From Voacanga thouarsii (taxonomy: Eukaryota; Streptophyta; Magnoliopsida; Gentianales; Apocynaceae), in assembly GCA_026120185.1 (NCBI GenBank), contig JANUWF010002051.1:186001-250000 (forward strand): a stretch of DNA of 64,000 nt, given 5' to 3'. The position numbers and the translations under genes were made by a program. Of this stretch, positions 1 through 11,850 are shown in pieces (positions within the stretch are counted from its first letter, which is position 1; every line of letters starts with the position of its first letter). The notes beneath the pieces are model-generated. The model was not told the origin of the DNA and did not search any database. It saw nothing but the letters and a program-made list of their open reading frames with translations.

Positions 1-1269
1 TTTAATGGCCTTCTAGTCTATGCCTATCACGATAACTCTAATGGAAGTCATAGATGTATATATAGTTAGGTTGGAGATCCAAATATATCATATGAATAAG
101 GTTTCCATCAAATAATCTCATAATAAGACAACATAACCAATTAAGTACCAAATTTAAAATAATTTGGGAGATATTATATAGCTTAGGTTAATAATGTACA
201 GACACATATAAAACCTCTTTAAGGGATCATATTTTTCATTTTTTCACTTAACTATACATTATTTTAAATATTAGTTATGAGTGACAAATATCAATAATAT
301 AATCATAAACTTTATGTGAGTAACTCAAATAATAATTTAGTTACGCAACAATTGCTTAATTAGAATATATAAATACTTATGACAGTCATATCCTTAAAAT
401 AAAACATTCCCTTCCACATATTACATTACATAATACTTTTTAATCAAGTATGTAAAACTTTATAAATGAATTTAATATAAGCCATTCAAGATCCAACTTT
501 ATATATAGCTATAAATTACAACTTTATACATCAACTATAAATGCATAGTCATATAAACAAAATTACTAAAATGTCTAACCTAAAATTATTGTCCAAATAC
601 ATCCTTTATGTACTAATGAATTGCATATGAGTTGAATAGTGATAAATTAGTGGGTAAACAAAATTCCAACTCAAGATCAATATACTCAATAGCCACAAGC
701 CTTTAATTGACCAAAAAAAAAAAACTAATGAATAATGCATCAAATAACATAATATTGATTTGCTAAAATTTAAATCAACAAACTACAACTGACATAATCA
801 GAATGCCAGTGAAACTTTCATATCATTAGGAAATACATAACAAGCTCATATGCAACAAATATGAATAATACGAAAACATATTAGTATTTCATATTTCAAG
901 AATATCATAATTTAGGCTTAAAAAATAGATTACGTATACTTTACAATTAATCTCTATAAATTATTATATAAATGATACCAGAGATTATAAGTAAGATTCT
1001 TCATTTAAAATTCTAGAGACACATGAAAACATTCAACTATCTCATGCAGTATGGTTTCCACTTTCTACATTGTGGATTTTTAAGGCAAATGCACATATTG
1101 TTCCTCTGGCAAATACGAGTATTGATCTCACGTGAATTGTAAGTACTAGTACTAACCTTCTTTTTTATTATCTAATTTACAAACTAGGATGTATAACTAA
1201 AACAAGTAAATGAAACTAAAATTGAATCAAGAAACAATCAACTCAACAAGGAGAAAAATACTTAATAAG
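1..1269. other. AT-rich intergenic DNA
   Basis: No convincing coding frame, RNA gene or terminal repeat was seen. The stretch is strongly AT-rich with a short A run near 713-723. It ends where the truncated reverse transcriptase of the minus-strand copia element begins. Confidence 0.5.
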
Positions 1270-2160
1270 AAACTATCAACTGCTGAGGCATAGGGAATTT
1301 TCTACATACCTTGCTTTTCTTCTTGAGTTGAAGGGCATTGTTTTATACTTAGTTTGAAGTAACCAGTTAGAGGAGTACTTACAACTTTAGATTTATCCAT
1401 TCTGAATATTTGGATCATCTTTTGAATGTCGTTTTCCTGAGATAATCAAAGCTTCTTGGTCTTCTTATTACGAGAGATCTCTACTCCAAAAATCTACTTA
1501 ACTGGTCCCAAGTCTTTCATAGTAAAGGACATGCTCAACTCTTGCTTTAACCTATCAACCCTAGAAGCATTTTTGCTAACAATAAGTACGTCATCAATAT
1601 AAAGTAAAAGAATGATAAAATCATCATTAGAAAATTTTTGTACAAATACACAATAGTTTGATGTAGTCTTCATGTAGCCTTACTTCCTCATAACAGATTC
1701 AAACTTCCTATACCACTGCCTTAGTTCTTGTCTCACACCATACAAACTTTTTTTCAAATTTGTAAACATAATATTCTTTTTCTTTCACTCGAAATCCCTC
1801 TAGCTATTCCACATGCATTTGTTCCTTAAGATCACCAAGAAGAAAAGCTGCCTTAACATCCATCTGCTCAATTTCTAAGTCAAGGCTAGCAACTAAACTA
1901 AGCACAACTTTGATAGATAACATCTTCACAACGGGATAAAATATCTATAAGACGTTTATACTTTTTCTCTGACCGAAGCCCTTGACAACGAATCTAGCTT
2001 TGTATCGTAGGTAAGAAGAATTCTCTTCGCGCTTCAATTTGTAGACCTATTTGTTTTTCAAAGCCCTCTTGCCCTTAGGCAACTTCACCAAATCAAATGA
2101 GTGTTAGTCAAATAAAGATTTTATGTCATCTTTCATTGTATTGAACCACTGATTCTTCTG
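1270..2160 (-). pseudogene. Copia-1 reverse transcriptase remnant
   Basis: Minus-strand translation gives, in order, YKARFVVKGF, EQMDVKAAFLLGD and LLLYIDDVLIVSKN (plus position about 1590), the hallmark blocks of RVT_2, with the catalytic YIDD box intact. Then FTMKDLGPVK and IFGVEISRNK follow. Several stops separate the blocks. The region ends at IPYASAVDS near 1270, where recognisable coding sequence stops. Confidence 0.75.
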
Positions 2161-2626
2161 CTCAATTTTTAGGGTTTTCTGATAGCATTCTAGTTCTCTC
2201 CCATCAGTCAGAAACACATACTTATTTGGAGAATACGTGGTAGAAGGCTGTCTATCTTTGGTACATCTCCAAAGTGAAGCATATTTTGGTCCTTCTACCC
2301 AATCTATAGCTACTGGAATCTGAGCATCAACAACATCATCATTTGGGATGTCTAAATCAGTGACACCTTGTTATCAGCTTGAAGATCATCCTCTTGTACA
2401 TTTGTCTGTTTACCATCCTCAACTATATTAGGTAAATGGTGTCTAACCTTTAAATCTAAATCAACAAGCTCATGCTAAATCTGTGACTCTGTCTTCAGAG
2501 CTTTCTCAATGTCATCTATAGTTTAGTCATCAAAGAATACTATATCTCTACTTCTCACTAGCTTCTTCTCAACTGGATCATATAGTTGTATCCAAACTCA
2601 TCCTGGCCATATCTAAGAAACATACA

Positions 2627-3904
2627 CTATCTTATCTTTGTATCCAATTTAGATCTTTCATCTTTTGGAGCATGAACAAAAGCCTTGCAACCAAAGACAC
2701 ACAAATGATCATAAGAAACTTTCTTACCATACCAAACATTCTCAAGAACATCTCCATTTAGAGCAATAGAAGGAGAGAAATCAATAACATGAACTACTGT
2801 ATGCAACACTTCACCCAAAAAAAAAATTGGTAACTTGGCGTCTGAAAGTAAACATTTAACTTTCTCAACTAGAGCTCTATTCAACCTTTTTGCCAAACCA
2901 TTTAACTGAGGGGTTTAGGAGAAGTTTTCTAATGTCTAATATCTTGTTGCCTACAATACTCATTAAATGGTCTATGGTATTCACAACCATTATCTGATCA
3001 GATACACTTAATCTTCTTTCCAATTTCTTGTTCAATAAAAGCCTGAAACTGCTTGAATTTTTCCAAGACTTGATCTTTAATTCTCAATGTATAAACCACA
3101 ATTTCCTTGAATGATCATTAATGAAAGTCACAAAGTAGGATGTATTAGTAAATGATTGTACCTTCAAGGGATCATAAATATCAGAGTGAATCAACTCCAA
3201 CAACTAGGATTTTCTTAAAGGAGAGTTAGTCTTGAAAGACACCCTATTCTGCTTCCCTACTAGAAAATGAGTGCATTTTTCCAATTTTGCAATGCTAACT
3301 CCAGAAATTGCATTCTTTCTGATCCAACAGTTAAGTCCTTTCTCACTAATGTGACTCAAGCACTTGTGCCATAGTTTAGGTGAGATTTTGTTATCCACCA
3401 TATTAACACTGCACCAGAAATCAAAGCTTGCTTCAAATATAAATTGGAACACTTTTACCTCAAGCCACAACAAGAGAATCCCTGGAGAGCTTCCTCTATC
3501 CACCATCAAAATTGTTACAAAAACTATCACGGTCAAGTTTACCCATTGAAATCAAATTCAATTGAATATCTAGTGCATGTCTGATATCTCTACGCAATAA
3601 CTGACTACCACTACTAGTCTTCAAGAAACCCATACTAATAACTTTAGACACACCATCATTGCTCATCCTTAAAACTCCAAAATCACTAAAAGTATAGGTA
3701 AGGAAGAAGTTTCTCTTGGTTGTAACATGGAGTGAAGCACTAGTGTCTACTACCCAGTCAATGTCATGAGAGGCATACCTGATTACATCCTCATCAAACA
3801 CAACAATAAGGTCTCCTGAAGAAGTAGTAATAGCAACTTGATCACCATTGCCATAATTTGCTTCTAAAGTACTGCTGCCTTTCTTGTTTTTCTTCCTCCA
3901 CTTG
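2627..3904 (-). pseudogene. Copia-1 protease-integrase remnant
   Basis: A protease-like segment WVVDTSASLHVT at about 3715-3750 has the copia aspartic protease layout, with Ser where the active-site Gly of DTG is expected. The GAG-pre-integrase segment WHKCLSHISEKGL is at about 3330-3370; the integrase core between about 2900 and 3200 is full of stops. The C-terminal integrase part (2627-2896) is an open frame including LVEKVKCLLSDAKLP and VSYDHLCVFGCKAFVH. The intact copia integrase inserts the cDNA into the chromosome; this one is inactive by its breaks. Confidence 0.75.
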
Positions 3905-4634
3905 AAGTGGTTTCTTTTAATATACCTTTTCTTGCCACAGTATTGACACTCATCATCCTTGTATCTAGACCTAAACTTACTTTTACTTTTGTCTCTATTT
4001 CTCTAATCCTTGCCTTTATTTCTTCCTTGGCCTTCGGTAGCAAGAACATACCTAGAAGATGAGCTACCTAGAGTTCTTCTTCTAACCTCCTTATTAAGGA
4101 TACTCTCTTTAGCATATTCCAAAGACATGACCCCAATAGAGCCAACATTAGTATAAGAAACTTGAAATGTTTCTTAAGAATTAGGCAAACTATTAAGTAA
4201 CCAAAATCTCATAACCTTATCATCAAATTTAATTCTCACATTTGACAACTGATTAACAAGGCAATAAAAATCATTCACATGGTTCATGACATGAGTTCCT
4301 TCTTTATGTTTCAAATTTATCATATATTTAATAGAAACAACTTATTGCTGCCAGTTTTAGAGGCATACATATTTTCAAACTTCTTCCACAATTGCTTAGC
4401 ATCTATTTTATTTGTAATAAGGTTACGAACATTCTCCTCAAGCTAACATCTAATGTAACCACAAACTTGTTGATACTCAAAATCCCATTCTTTTTCAGAT
4501 TTATTTTCAAGCTTTTGAGAAGTAAACACATGCAAATTAAAAATCTTCACAAACAACAAATCTTTCATATTTCCCTTCCGACTATGATAATTTGAACCAT
4601 TCAAACAAATCATCCTACTAGCATTTAGCTCCAT
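3905..4634 (-). pseudogene. Copia-1 gag remnant (UBN2-type)
   Basis: The minus strand starts at an ATG (4634) with a segment containing LNGSNYHSRKGNMKDLL, typical of the N-terminus of copia gag proteins, which build the cytoplasmic virus-like particle. Further on a KIDAKQLWKKFENMYAS segment and a HVNDFYCLVNQLSN segment follow the UBN2 gag pattern. The zinc knuckle near 3945 reads CQYCGKKRYIKRNH, so the first two Cys remain but the His is Tyr and the last Cys is Asn. Stops occur within the frame near 4170 and 4000. The particle protein cannot be made from this copy. Confidence 0.7.
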
Positions 4635-4669
4635 AATTCAATCAAGTAAATTGACCAACCACCAACCAA

Positions 4670-4681
4670 GCTTTGATACCA
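4670..4681 (-). promoter_or_regulatory. Copia-1 primer-binding site
   Basis: The minus strand reads TGGTATCAAAGC three bases inside the LTR end. It matches the usual plant site complementary to the 3' end of initiator tRNA-Met (TGGTATCAGAGC) with one change. Confidence 0.75.
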
Positions 4682-4684
4682 CTT

Positions 4685-5289
4685 TGTTGGGGTAACAAAG
4701 AAGCAATTGACAAAGCACCAAAAATTGTTCCTAATACTTATACCAAAGCCAAGGAACCAACAAGGAAACTCAACAATGCTTCTATATAAACTCAACCTTA
4801 TGACACCCCACACTTGAAAGAAATAAAAGGAGCACCATGGAAAAAATGAAATGGCAACAATAATGTAAGACCAAAAGCACAACCAAACACAAGAACAAGG
4901 CACACCAAATTTTAAGTGAAAAACCTTTCCAATGTGAAGAGGAAAAATAATAGGACCTTCGGGTCTACCACAAAAGTTTCACTAATCAACCAAGAAAAGT
5001 ACAAGAGAGAGTTTCATAATGTACAATTGAAAATACAACCACAATGAAGCTAAAACTTCATCTAAATCAAAGCAAAGAGATAAAAATTGGAGAAAATGCG
5101 TTAGAAAATTTACTACTGTTTGGCAACTGTAACTGTAAATCTGACTATAAAAAACTGATCACAACCGTTTAGAATGTACATCTACCTTTCCTCTGCAACA
5201 TATCTAAATTTCAGCCAACTCACAGTACAAATCACCATCTAAGCATCCACTGGATGAAGAGTGCTCAAACCAGAGTTTTTGCAAATTTT

Positions 5290-5341
<52 letters not shown>

Positions 5342-5458
5342 CAACAACTGTTAAGAATCTTTTATTTTACCCACAAATGGGCCAAGATGGGCTCACAAAA
5401 GGCTTGGGCCTTCTCATATATAGGAAGGAAACAACGAAGAAGAAGCCCATCAATGACA
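4685..5458 (-). repeat. Copia-1 5' LTR
   Basis: On the minus strand this segment starts TGTCATTG and ends CCCCAACA, directly before the primer-binding site. It carries a TATA-like motif on the minus strand (plus positions 5413-5424) and a (CT)n tract at about 5296-5338 in the presumed transcribed leader. The inner boundary is firm. The outer boundary at 5458 rests only on the TG rule because no second LTR is present for comparison. Confidence 0.65.
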
Positions 5459-6106
5459 CCCCTAAACTATTAAAGAGAAGAATGATATATATAAAAATTA
5501 ACTAATAAATTAAATTATTTGTTCGGTGGAGGTAGGCTGGCAGATATTATTTTAGAAATTTTTTGTAAAAGAAACAATAGTTTGTGGATTTAAAAATGAA
5601 TAAATAATGGGGGGAAGAACCATGCACGTATTACTGAACATAGATAGTCCAATTTTTATAATTTTATTTACTACTTCACTAGCTTATGGTGAGCATGGGA
5701 TAATAACTTTAATATAGATCATTCAATTTTATTTTAATAGATAAAAAATAAATTTAAGATTAAACTCTCGGCGTTATAAACCGTATGTCATGCATTCCAA
5801 AAAAAAAATATGGTATTAGGTCAAAAGTGCTAGTTCATTCTAATTTTTGACTAATTTTATCTTTTTTTTAAAATAAATGTCACTTTGAAAGAATTCATCT
5901 AAATTAATGAAATTCTAACATCTACATGGTTTAAAAAACATTTCATTATCTTATTAAAAATTATAAATTTAGTTTAAAATTTTAAAATTAATTAATGTTT
6001 TGATTTAATAAAATAATAAATAATAAAAATATAACTGAAAAATATATTATTTTCACTTAATGATAGATAATTATATATATAAATATTTAAATATGACCTT
6101 GACAAT

Positions 6107-6140
<34 letters not shown>

Positions 6141-6668
6141 CCTTTTATCCATTTGGAACAAGCTACTTAATTAATATCTTTCCTCCTAGTTAATTTCTTG
6201 AACATTTAGTTATTAGACAAACCAATTACACATATGCAATAGTAAATTACAAATAATTCAAATCAATTAGCCGCCTGACTGATCAATTGTTTAGAAAATC
6301 CATATCCAATCCATCGAGATCTAAAAGATAATAATAAACATAAGAAAAAAGACAATAAAATTTCTTCCAAAAACTATTAGATGATGATCTAGTGTTGGAC
6401 TTAAAAAATAAAAGAGGGATAAATATTTAAAATGTGAATCTTTTTCCTTCCAAAACCTAATAAGACTTTTTATAAAAAAAATTAATATATTAGACAATAC
6501 AATACAGATTTTTCACCTCTGTGCGATCTAATTTAAGTCTCACATGGGCCTCTCTGTGTCATTTTAGTTCTGTATCTTTGAATATTCTTTCTCCCTGTTC
6601 CCTCTTCTGCAAGAAGAACCAGTTTTCGAAGTCCACAGTCCACCACTGCATAGCTCGGAGCAAAGAAA
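5459..6668. other. Intergenic and upstream region of AKR copy 1
   Basis: Very AT-rich, with an (AT)n tract at about 6106-6131. No coding frame is supported. The last 35-40 bases before the AKR start codon closely match the bases before copy 2 (from about 62491), so the duplication includes the 5' untranslated leader. No convincing TATA box could be assigned. Confidence 0.5.
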
Positions 6669-6896
6669 ATGGCGTCGGAGAAGGAAGTGAAAGTGCCCAG
6701 AATCAAGCTGGGCTCGCAGGGTCTCGAAGTTTCAGCTCAGGGTTTAGGCTGCATGGGGATGTCAGCCTTCTACGGCCCCCCGAAGCCGGAGGCCGACATG
6801 ATCGAACTCCTCCACTACGCCATTAACTCCGGCATCACCTTCCTGGATACCTCCGACGTTTATGAACCTCACACCAATGAGATACTCATCGGCAAG
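6669..6896 (+). CDS. AKR copy 1 exon 1
   Basis: The 76 codons start at ATG 6669 and carry [26 protein letters not shown] and FLDTSDVY, the N-terminal AKR barrel strands with the catalytic Asp and Tyr. The start matches copy 2 base for base (ATGGCGTC). 67 of 76 residues are identical to copy 2. The exon ends in phase 0 at GGCAAG but is followed by GA instead of GT. Confidence 0.85.
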
Positions 6897-7868
6897 GACA
6901 GTCGCGCTCTTCTTCTCAATGCGCCGCATACTCGCAGTGTTTTATAAACCGGACAAAACTTTAACCGATCCGACCGGTTTTCTAACTTTCTTAAATATTT
7001 TTAATCATTTCTCGTTATTTTTCTTTAGAATGTTTCACTTTCAGTAGTTATAAATTCTATTTTAGTTTTTTGCATAAATATTTTATGAGTTTCATAATGA
7101 TTTTTATACTTTTTGAAAAACATTTTTATATATCTAATAACAAAACTTATAAATTTTTAATTTATATTGTTATTTATTGAATCGGGCTGGAAAAATCAGT
7201 AACTGATGAAGGTACCACTTCCCTTTCTATATTACTGATTGTAGAGATTAACCTGAAATAGGGATGAAATTAGGATTTTTAGACTTGGAAGGATAGGGTT
7301 GTAGGGGGGAAAATAAACGTAAAGAATAATATTAAAAGTATTAGTAAGATTTTTTAAGCGGGAAAGGAAAATTTTTATAGACTTCTTTAAAAAATTAGAT
7401 ATTGTAAAAAATAAATAAATAGTTTTTGAAAATTTTAAAAGCGGATTGCCACGTGCCACTAAATCTGTCGCTGAGGTAAAAGATGTCCAGACATTGGTAA
7501 AATTCGAGGAGTGCATATGGATCAAGTTTTGTCATTGGCAAGTTGAGATTTAAAACTTTAGCTAAACTAGTTTAACAATTAATCACCAAAAAACTTGCAC
7601 GAGATGTTAATATATTTTTCTATACTACACAATTTATGTGGTTATTTGATTGTTTAAATTATAAAAAATAAAAATCTAATAATATATAAAAGAGTTATGT
7701 ACTAATAAACGAAAAAAAAAGAGAGAAATAAGGAGGGAGAGAAAGACTAAGGGTGTGAAGAAAAAATTTTGATTAATTACAATTGGCAAATCAATACTAT
7801 CAATATTATTAAGTATCAAGATATTACAAGTAAAGATTTCTATTTCCGCTCCCGAACGATTAGCGCAG
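6897..7868 (+). other. AKR copy 1 intron 1
   Basis: It is 972 bp here against 174 bp in copy 2 (62759-62932), so extra DNA of unknown type has entered. The first bases GACAGTCG align with the copy 2 intron start GTCAGTCG, which places the donor change exactly. No terminal repeats were identified in the extra DNA. Confidence 0.6.
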
Positions 7869-8069
7869 GCTTTGAAGGGAGGAATGAGGGAGAAAGTTCA
7901 GCTAGCAACCAAATTCGGCTGCACTTTTGCTGATGGGAAAATGAGTATAAACGGCGATCCAGCCTATGTAAGGGCTGCATGCGAGGCCAGCTTGAAGCGG
8001 CTTGACATTGATAGCATTGATCTTTACTATCAGCATCGTATTGACACAACAGTACCCATTGAAGTCACG
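7869..8069 (+). CDS. AKR copy 1 exon 2
   Basis: It begins after a CAG acceptor with GCTTTGAAGG, encodes [17 protein letters not shown], then [17 protein letters not shown] and [10 protein letters not shown], and ends before a GT donor at 8070. It holds the catalytic Lys and His. It is 201 nt and open in phase 0. Confidence 0.85.
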
Positions 8070-8323
8070 GTATTTTCACTTTTTATCCTTCTTGATTCTT
8101 GCTATTTATACTTGAGATCACTTTTAATGCTAGATGCATATCTATTCAAGTAATAATGTTTATTAATTTTATATTAACTAATTTAACAAATATAGTAAGT
8201 TTATACAAGAGAAGGGTAACCTTGAAAGTTGAACTTTTGTGTTACTGTTATCTAGAATGAGATTCGAAGGATCAACCACTTGCTGAGCTTCAAATTTGTT
8301 TACAATTTTGGTCATCATTTTAG

Positions 8324-8489
<166 letters not shown>

Positions 8490-9288
8490 GTTTGCCCTTT
8501 TTTTTTTTATTTTTTATAAATATAACACCACCACAGTAGTTTAGTCGGAATTAGGCAGACTTATACCCGTTTATTAAATATAAAAAGAGTATACAATGAG
8601 CAACGCAGGAGCTAAGTGTTTGGAAAAATGAGCAAAAAAGAAACAGCTTGCCTATCTAATCCACTTTACTCTATACCCGTACATTTGAAGTGAAGAAAAT
8701 GCTCTATTGCTAAAATCAAATTTTTGTCAATTAATTTGATATTTCATAATTACTTTGATTAAGGTAGTAACGTTTAACTAAAACAAAGTAATAAAAGTTG
8801 TAAGGGAAGTTCTTGTTTTGCTATTTTAAAATTTTAATCAAATCTCATTTTACTATTCAAATTTTACTTTGGGTCTACCATATCGTCTCCGTTAAAATTT
8901 CCTTTAAATATTTACCATATTCCATTAATTTTGAACATTTTTTATTAAGCTTTTAAATGCACGGACTAAAATTTTTGTAAAATATTGACTAATTTCTATT
9001 AATTTTGTTCACTTTTTGTTAATAATGAATTGGCTTATGGTCGTATAGACCAAGATAGAAACGTAATTAAAATTTGAGTTATTGATTAGATTCAAAGTGA
9101 AATGTAGATAGTAACGTGGGTTTGCAATATATTTTGGATGATAAAATAAAATTTTCAGAAATCATAATTTTGTGTAAACTTAATAATAACTATTAAATAA
9201 TTTAACAAAGATTGTAAATAGAAATAGTGAATATCTATGGTACTACAACACAGTAGCAAATTCCTCTAAAATTATATATATATATATA
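8490..9288 (+). other. AKR copy 1 intron 3, part before Copia-2
   Basis: About 800 bp of AT-rich intron sequence. Nothing coding was recognised. It ends in an (AT)n tract where Copia-2 inserted. Confidence 0.5.
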
Positions 9289-9564
9289 TGATAAGGAAAA
9301 AAAGCTAATCGAGGAAACAAAATATTTCACAGAGACAACAGAAACAAATATCACTGTAGAAAATCAAGGATAAGATTCTACCTATAATCAAGGAGTTAAT
9401 TCTCATCAACTCATGCATATAATCAAGGAGTTAATATAGTATACAGCTTGTATCTTGCTATCTTGCCTTTTTTAATTCTCCTTCCTCTTTGTATATAAGT
9501 CTGCCTTGTTTCATGAAAAACATACAGCAATTGAATAAAATATCAAGTTTATAAGAGTTTTTCA
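9289..9564 (+). repeat. Copia-2 5' LTR (276 bp)
   Basis: Bounded by TG and CA and followed at once by the PBS. It contains a TATATAAG motif near 9494 that could be the promoter. A 35-bp segment is present twice (starts at 9383 and 9418) but once in the 3' LTR. Confidence 0.9.
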
Positions 9565-9577
9565 TGGTATTAGAGCC
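9565..9577 (+). promoter_or_regulatory. Copia-2 primer-binding site
   Basis: Reads TGGTATTAGAGCC directly after the LTR, one change from the initiator tRNA-Met complement. Confidence 0.8.
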
Positions 9578-9631
9578 TTGAAACTCGCAAGCATCAAGAG
9601 CCCAATTCCTCCATTTTCTTATTGATCAGTC

Positions 9632-10582
9632 ATGGAAGAACCCAAGCTTACATTACAATCATTCCATCAATGTGCCAGTTTGATTTCAATCAAACTAGGC
9701 TCCAATAACTATCTCATGTGGCGATCACAAATCCTTCATCTGGCTCGAAGTCTCGGTGTGCTTCATCATTGGGAAAAGAATGATGACAAACCTAAACGTT
9801 TGCTAAAAGATGGTGTTGTGAATCTAGCCTATACCTTGTGGTTAACAAATGATGGTCTTCTTATTTCATGGTTGCTTGGCACAATAAAAGAAGAAGCTCA
9901 ACCATCCATTGCAGAAGATGCTACTGCCTACGATGTGTGGAGTTCTTTAGAAGAACAATTGCTGCTAATCACAATTGAAAAGGAAGGTCTTTCGAAAAAT
10001 ATGTTGATGACCATCAAGAAAGGATCACGATCCTTAGATGACTACACAAAAGAATTCAAATCAATCTGTGACAACCTAGCAGCTATCAAGAAACCAGTAG
10101 ATGATCTTGATAAAATATTTCAATTTGCACTTGGATTAGGAGCGAAATATGAAAGCTTCCGTCTAGCTATGGTAACTAAACCTCCTTATCCTAAATTTAA
10201 TCAATTTTTACTTGCTCTTCAGGGATATGAGCATACCCTAGCTTCTCAAAAGGAAGAAGAGAAAAGTTAAATTGAATATAATCAAGCACTCTTTAGCCAA
10301 TGTGGACGTGGACATGGATGTCGTGGGAGTTTTAATTCAAAAGGTAGAGGATTTACTCCAGCAGGATGTTACAACAATGCTGATTCCAATAACTTCAAAA
10401 AGGATGGAACAAACGAAGTTTTACAACAATCAAAAAGTGACAAACCAACATGTCAAATATGTGGTAAGCTGAATCACATTGCTCTTGATTGTTGGTATAG
10501 ATTTGACTATTCCTATTAATCAAAAGATCTACCACAAGCATTAGCAGCTCTCACCTTAAACAACAATGACCCTTCTTTTTAC
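9632..10582 (+). pseudogene. Copia-2 gag (UBN2 domain and zinc knuckle, two stops)
   Basis: The open frame 9632-10270 begins MEEPKLTLQSFHQCASLISI and has NNYLMWRSQILHLARSLG and DVWSSLEEQLLL blocks of the copia gag. After a TAA at 10268 the same frame continues through a Gly/Arg-rich stretch to a zinc knuckle CQICGKLNHIALDC at about 10451, followed by a second TAA near 10518. The frame then enters the protease without a shift, so gag and pol were one long polyprotein. It would form the particle shell and bind element RNA. Confidence 0.88.
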
Positions 10583-11850
10583 ATGGACTCGGGAACTACA
10601 GCTCACATGACCAACAACACAGGTATGTTATCTTATACAAAACCATATAAAGGAAAGGATGTTATCTATGCTGGAAACGGAAACAAACTTGATATAACAC
10701 CTACTGGAAATGCATGTGTTGGAGAATTAAATTTAAAAGATGTTCTTGTCGTTCCAAAACTGAAAAAGAATTTAATTTCAGTAAGTAAAATCACTAGTGA
10801 TAACTCTTGTACTGTTGAATTCACACCATCTGATTTTGTTATTAAGGATCAAAACAAGAGAACAATAGGGAAGGGGCATAGACAAGGACAACTCTATGCT
10901 TTGGAACCTGGTTTCCAAGAAGCTTTATCGGCAATAAAAGGGGACAACTCATTCTCTTTGTGGCACCAACGCCTTGGACATCCAAGTGCAAAGATTTTAT
11001 CCCTGTTAAAAGAAAAGAAAGTAATTGATGTCACTAATTGGCAAACTAAGTCTTCTATCTATGTTAGTTGCCAATCCGGAAAGAGTTGTAAATTACCCTT
11101 TAATTTAAATAATGATATATCTAATTATCCTTTACAAAAAGTGCATTGTGATCTTTGGGGACCAGCTCCCACTGTCTCAAATCAAGGATTTCGGTTTTAT
11201 GTTATATTTATAGATGATTTTTCAAGAATTTCTTGGTTATATCCTTTAAAGAAAAAGTCAGATTTTTTTCTTTGTTTTCAAAAATTTCAAAAATTAGTAG
11301 AAAATCAATTTGATAGAAAAATAAAATTTTTTCAGTGTGATGGGGGTGGAGAATTTAACTCTTTCGATTTTCTCAATCATATTAGCAATTGTGGTATTCA
11401 GCTCAAGGTTTCATATCCTGGAACACCAGAGCAAAACGAAGTGGCTGAGAGGAAGTATCAGCACATTGTTGAGACAGGTTTAACTATGTTATTTCATACT
11501 AACTTGCCATTATTTTTATGGATTAAAGCTTTTATTGCAGCTGTCTATTTAATCAACAGAATGCCAACCTCAGTTTTACACAATCAATCTCCATACTCTA
11601 AACTATATCACAAAGAACCAAATTACAAAAGCTTGCGAGTGTTTGGATGCTTATGCTTTCCTTCTCTAAGACATCAAGGAGGTAATAAATTTGTTAAGAA
11701 ACTTATCCTTGTGTATTTATTGGTTACAGTCCTATTCACAAGGGTTATAGGTGCTATGAACCTCGAACAAAAAGAGTATATATATCAAGACATGTTGTCT
11801 TCGATGAAGGTAAATTCCTCTATAAACCCTCTCCTCAAGAATCAATTCCT
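10583..11850 (+). pseudogene. Copia-2 protease and integrase
   Basis: Starts at the protease active site MDSGTTAHMT. GAG-pre-integrase follows (LWHQRLGHPSAKIL), then the integrase core with HCDLWGPAP, IDDFSRISWLYPLK, QCDGGGEF and GTPEQNEVAER, giving the D, D, E triad. The zinc-binding Cys pair of the HHCC module is only partly kept (VSCQSGKSCKLPF). A frameshift at about 11700 moves the C-terminal part (CVFIGYSPIHKGYRCYEP) to another frame, so the listed frame ends in a nonsense tail. Family function: processing of the polyprotein and cDNA insertion. Confidence 0.88.

Larger units (their letters stand above)
1270..5458 (-). mobile_element. Copia-1: decayed, 3'-truncated Ty1/copia retrotransposon
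   Basis: Read on the minus strand the order is LTR (5458-4685), primer-binding site, gag, protease, integrase, reverse transcriptase, which is the Ty1/copia order. Each domain is recognisable but broken by many stops and frameshifts. The similarity stops near 1270 just after the reverse transcriptase region, at a motif reading IPYASAV; RNase H and the 3' LTR are absent. The element is therefore truncated at its 3' side. The integrase C-terminal part is the best preserved. The lineage looks Tork-like by its VWYGKKVSYDHL segment, but this is a judgement from memory of the family. Confidence 0.85.

Noticed and set aside
5254..5505. Two Ser/Leu-rich frames over the CT microsatellite
   Set aside because: They arise from the (CT)n tract inside the Copia-1 LTR and have no conserved content.
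6521..6826. A 101-codon frame overlapping AKR exon 1
   Set aside because: It is the wrong phase of the AKR exon; the true frame starts at 6669 and matches the family and copy 2.
8800..9110. Possible foldback MITE in AKR intron 3
   Set aside because: Some inverted similarity by eye, but no clear terminal repeats or target duplication could be set.
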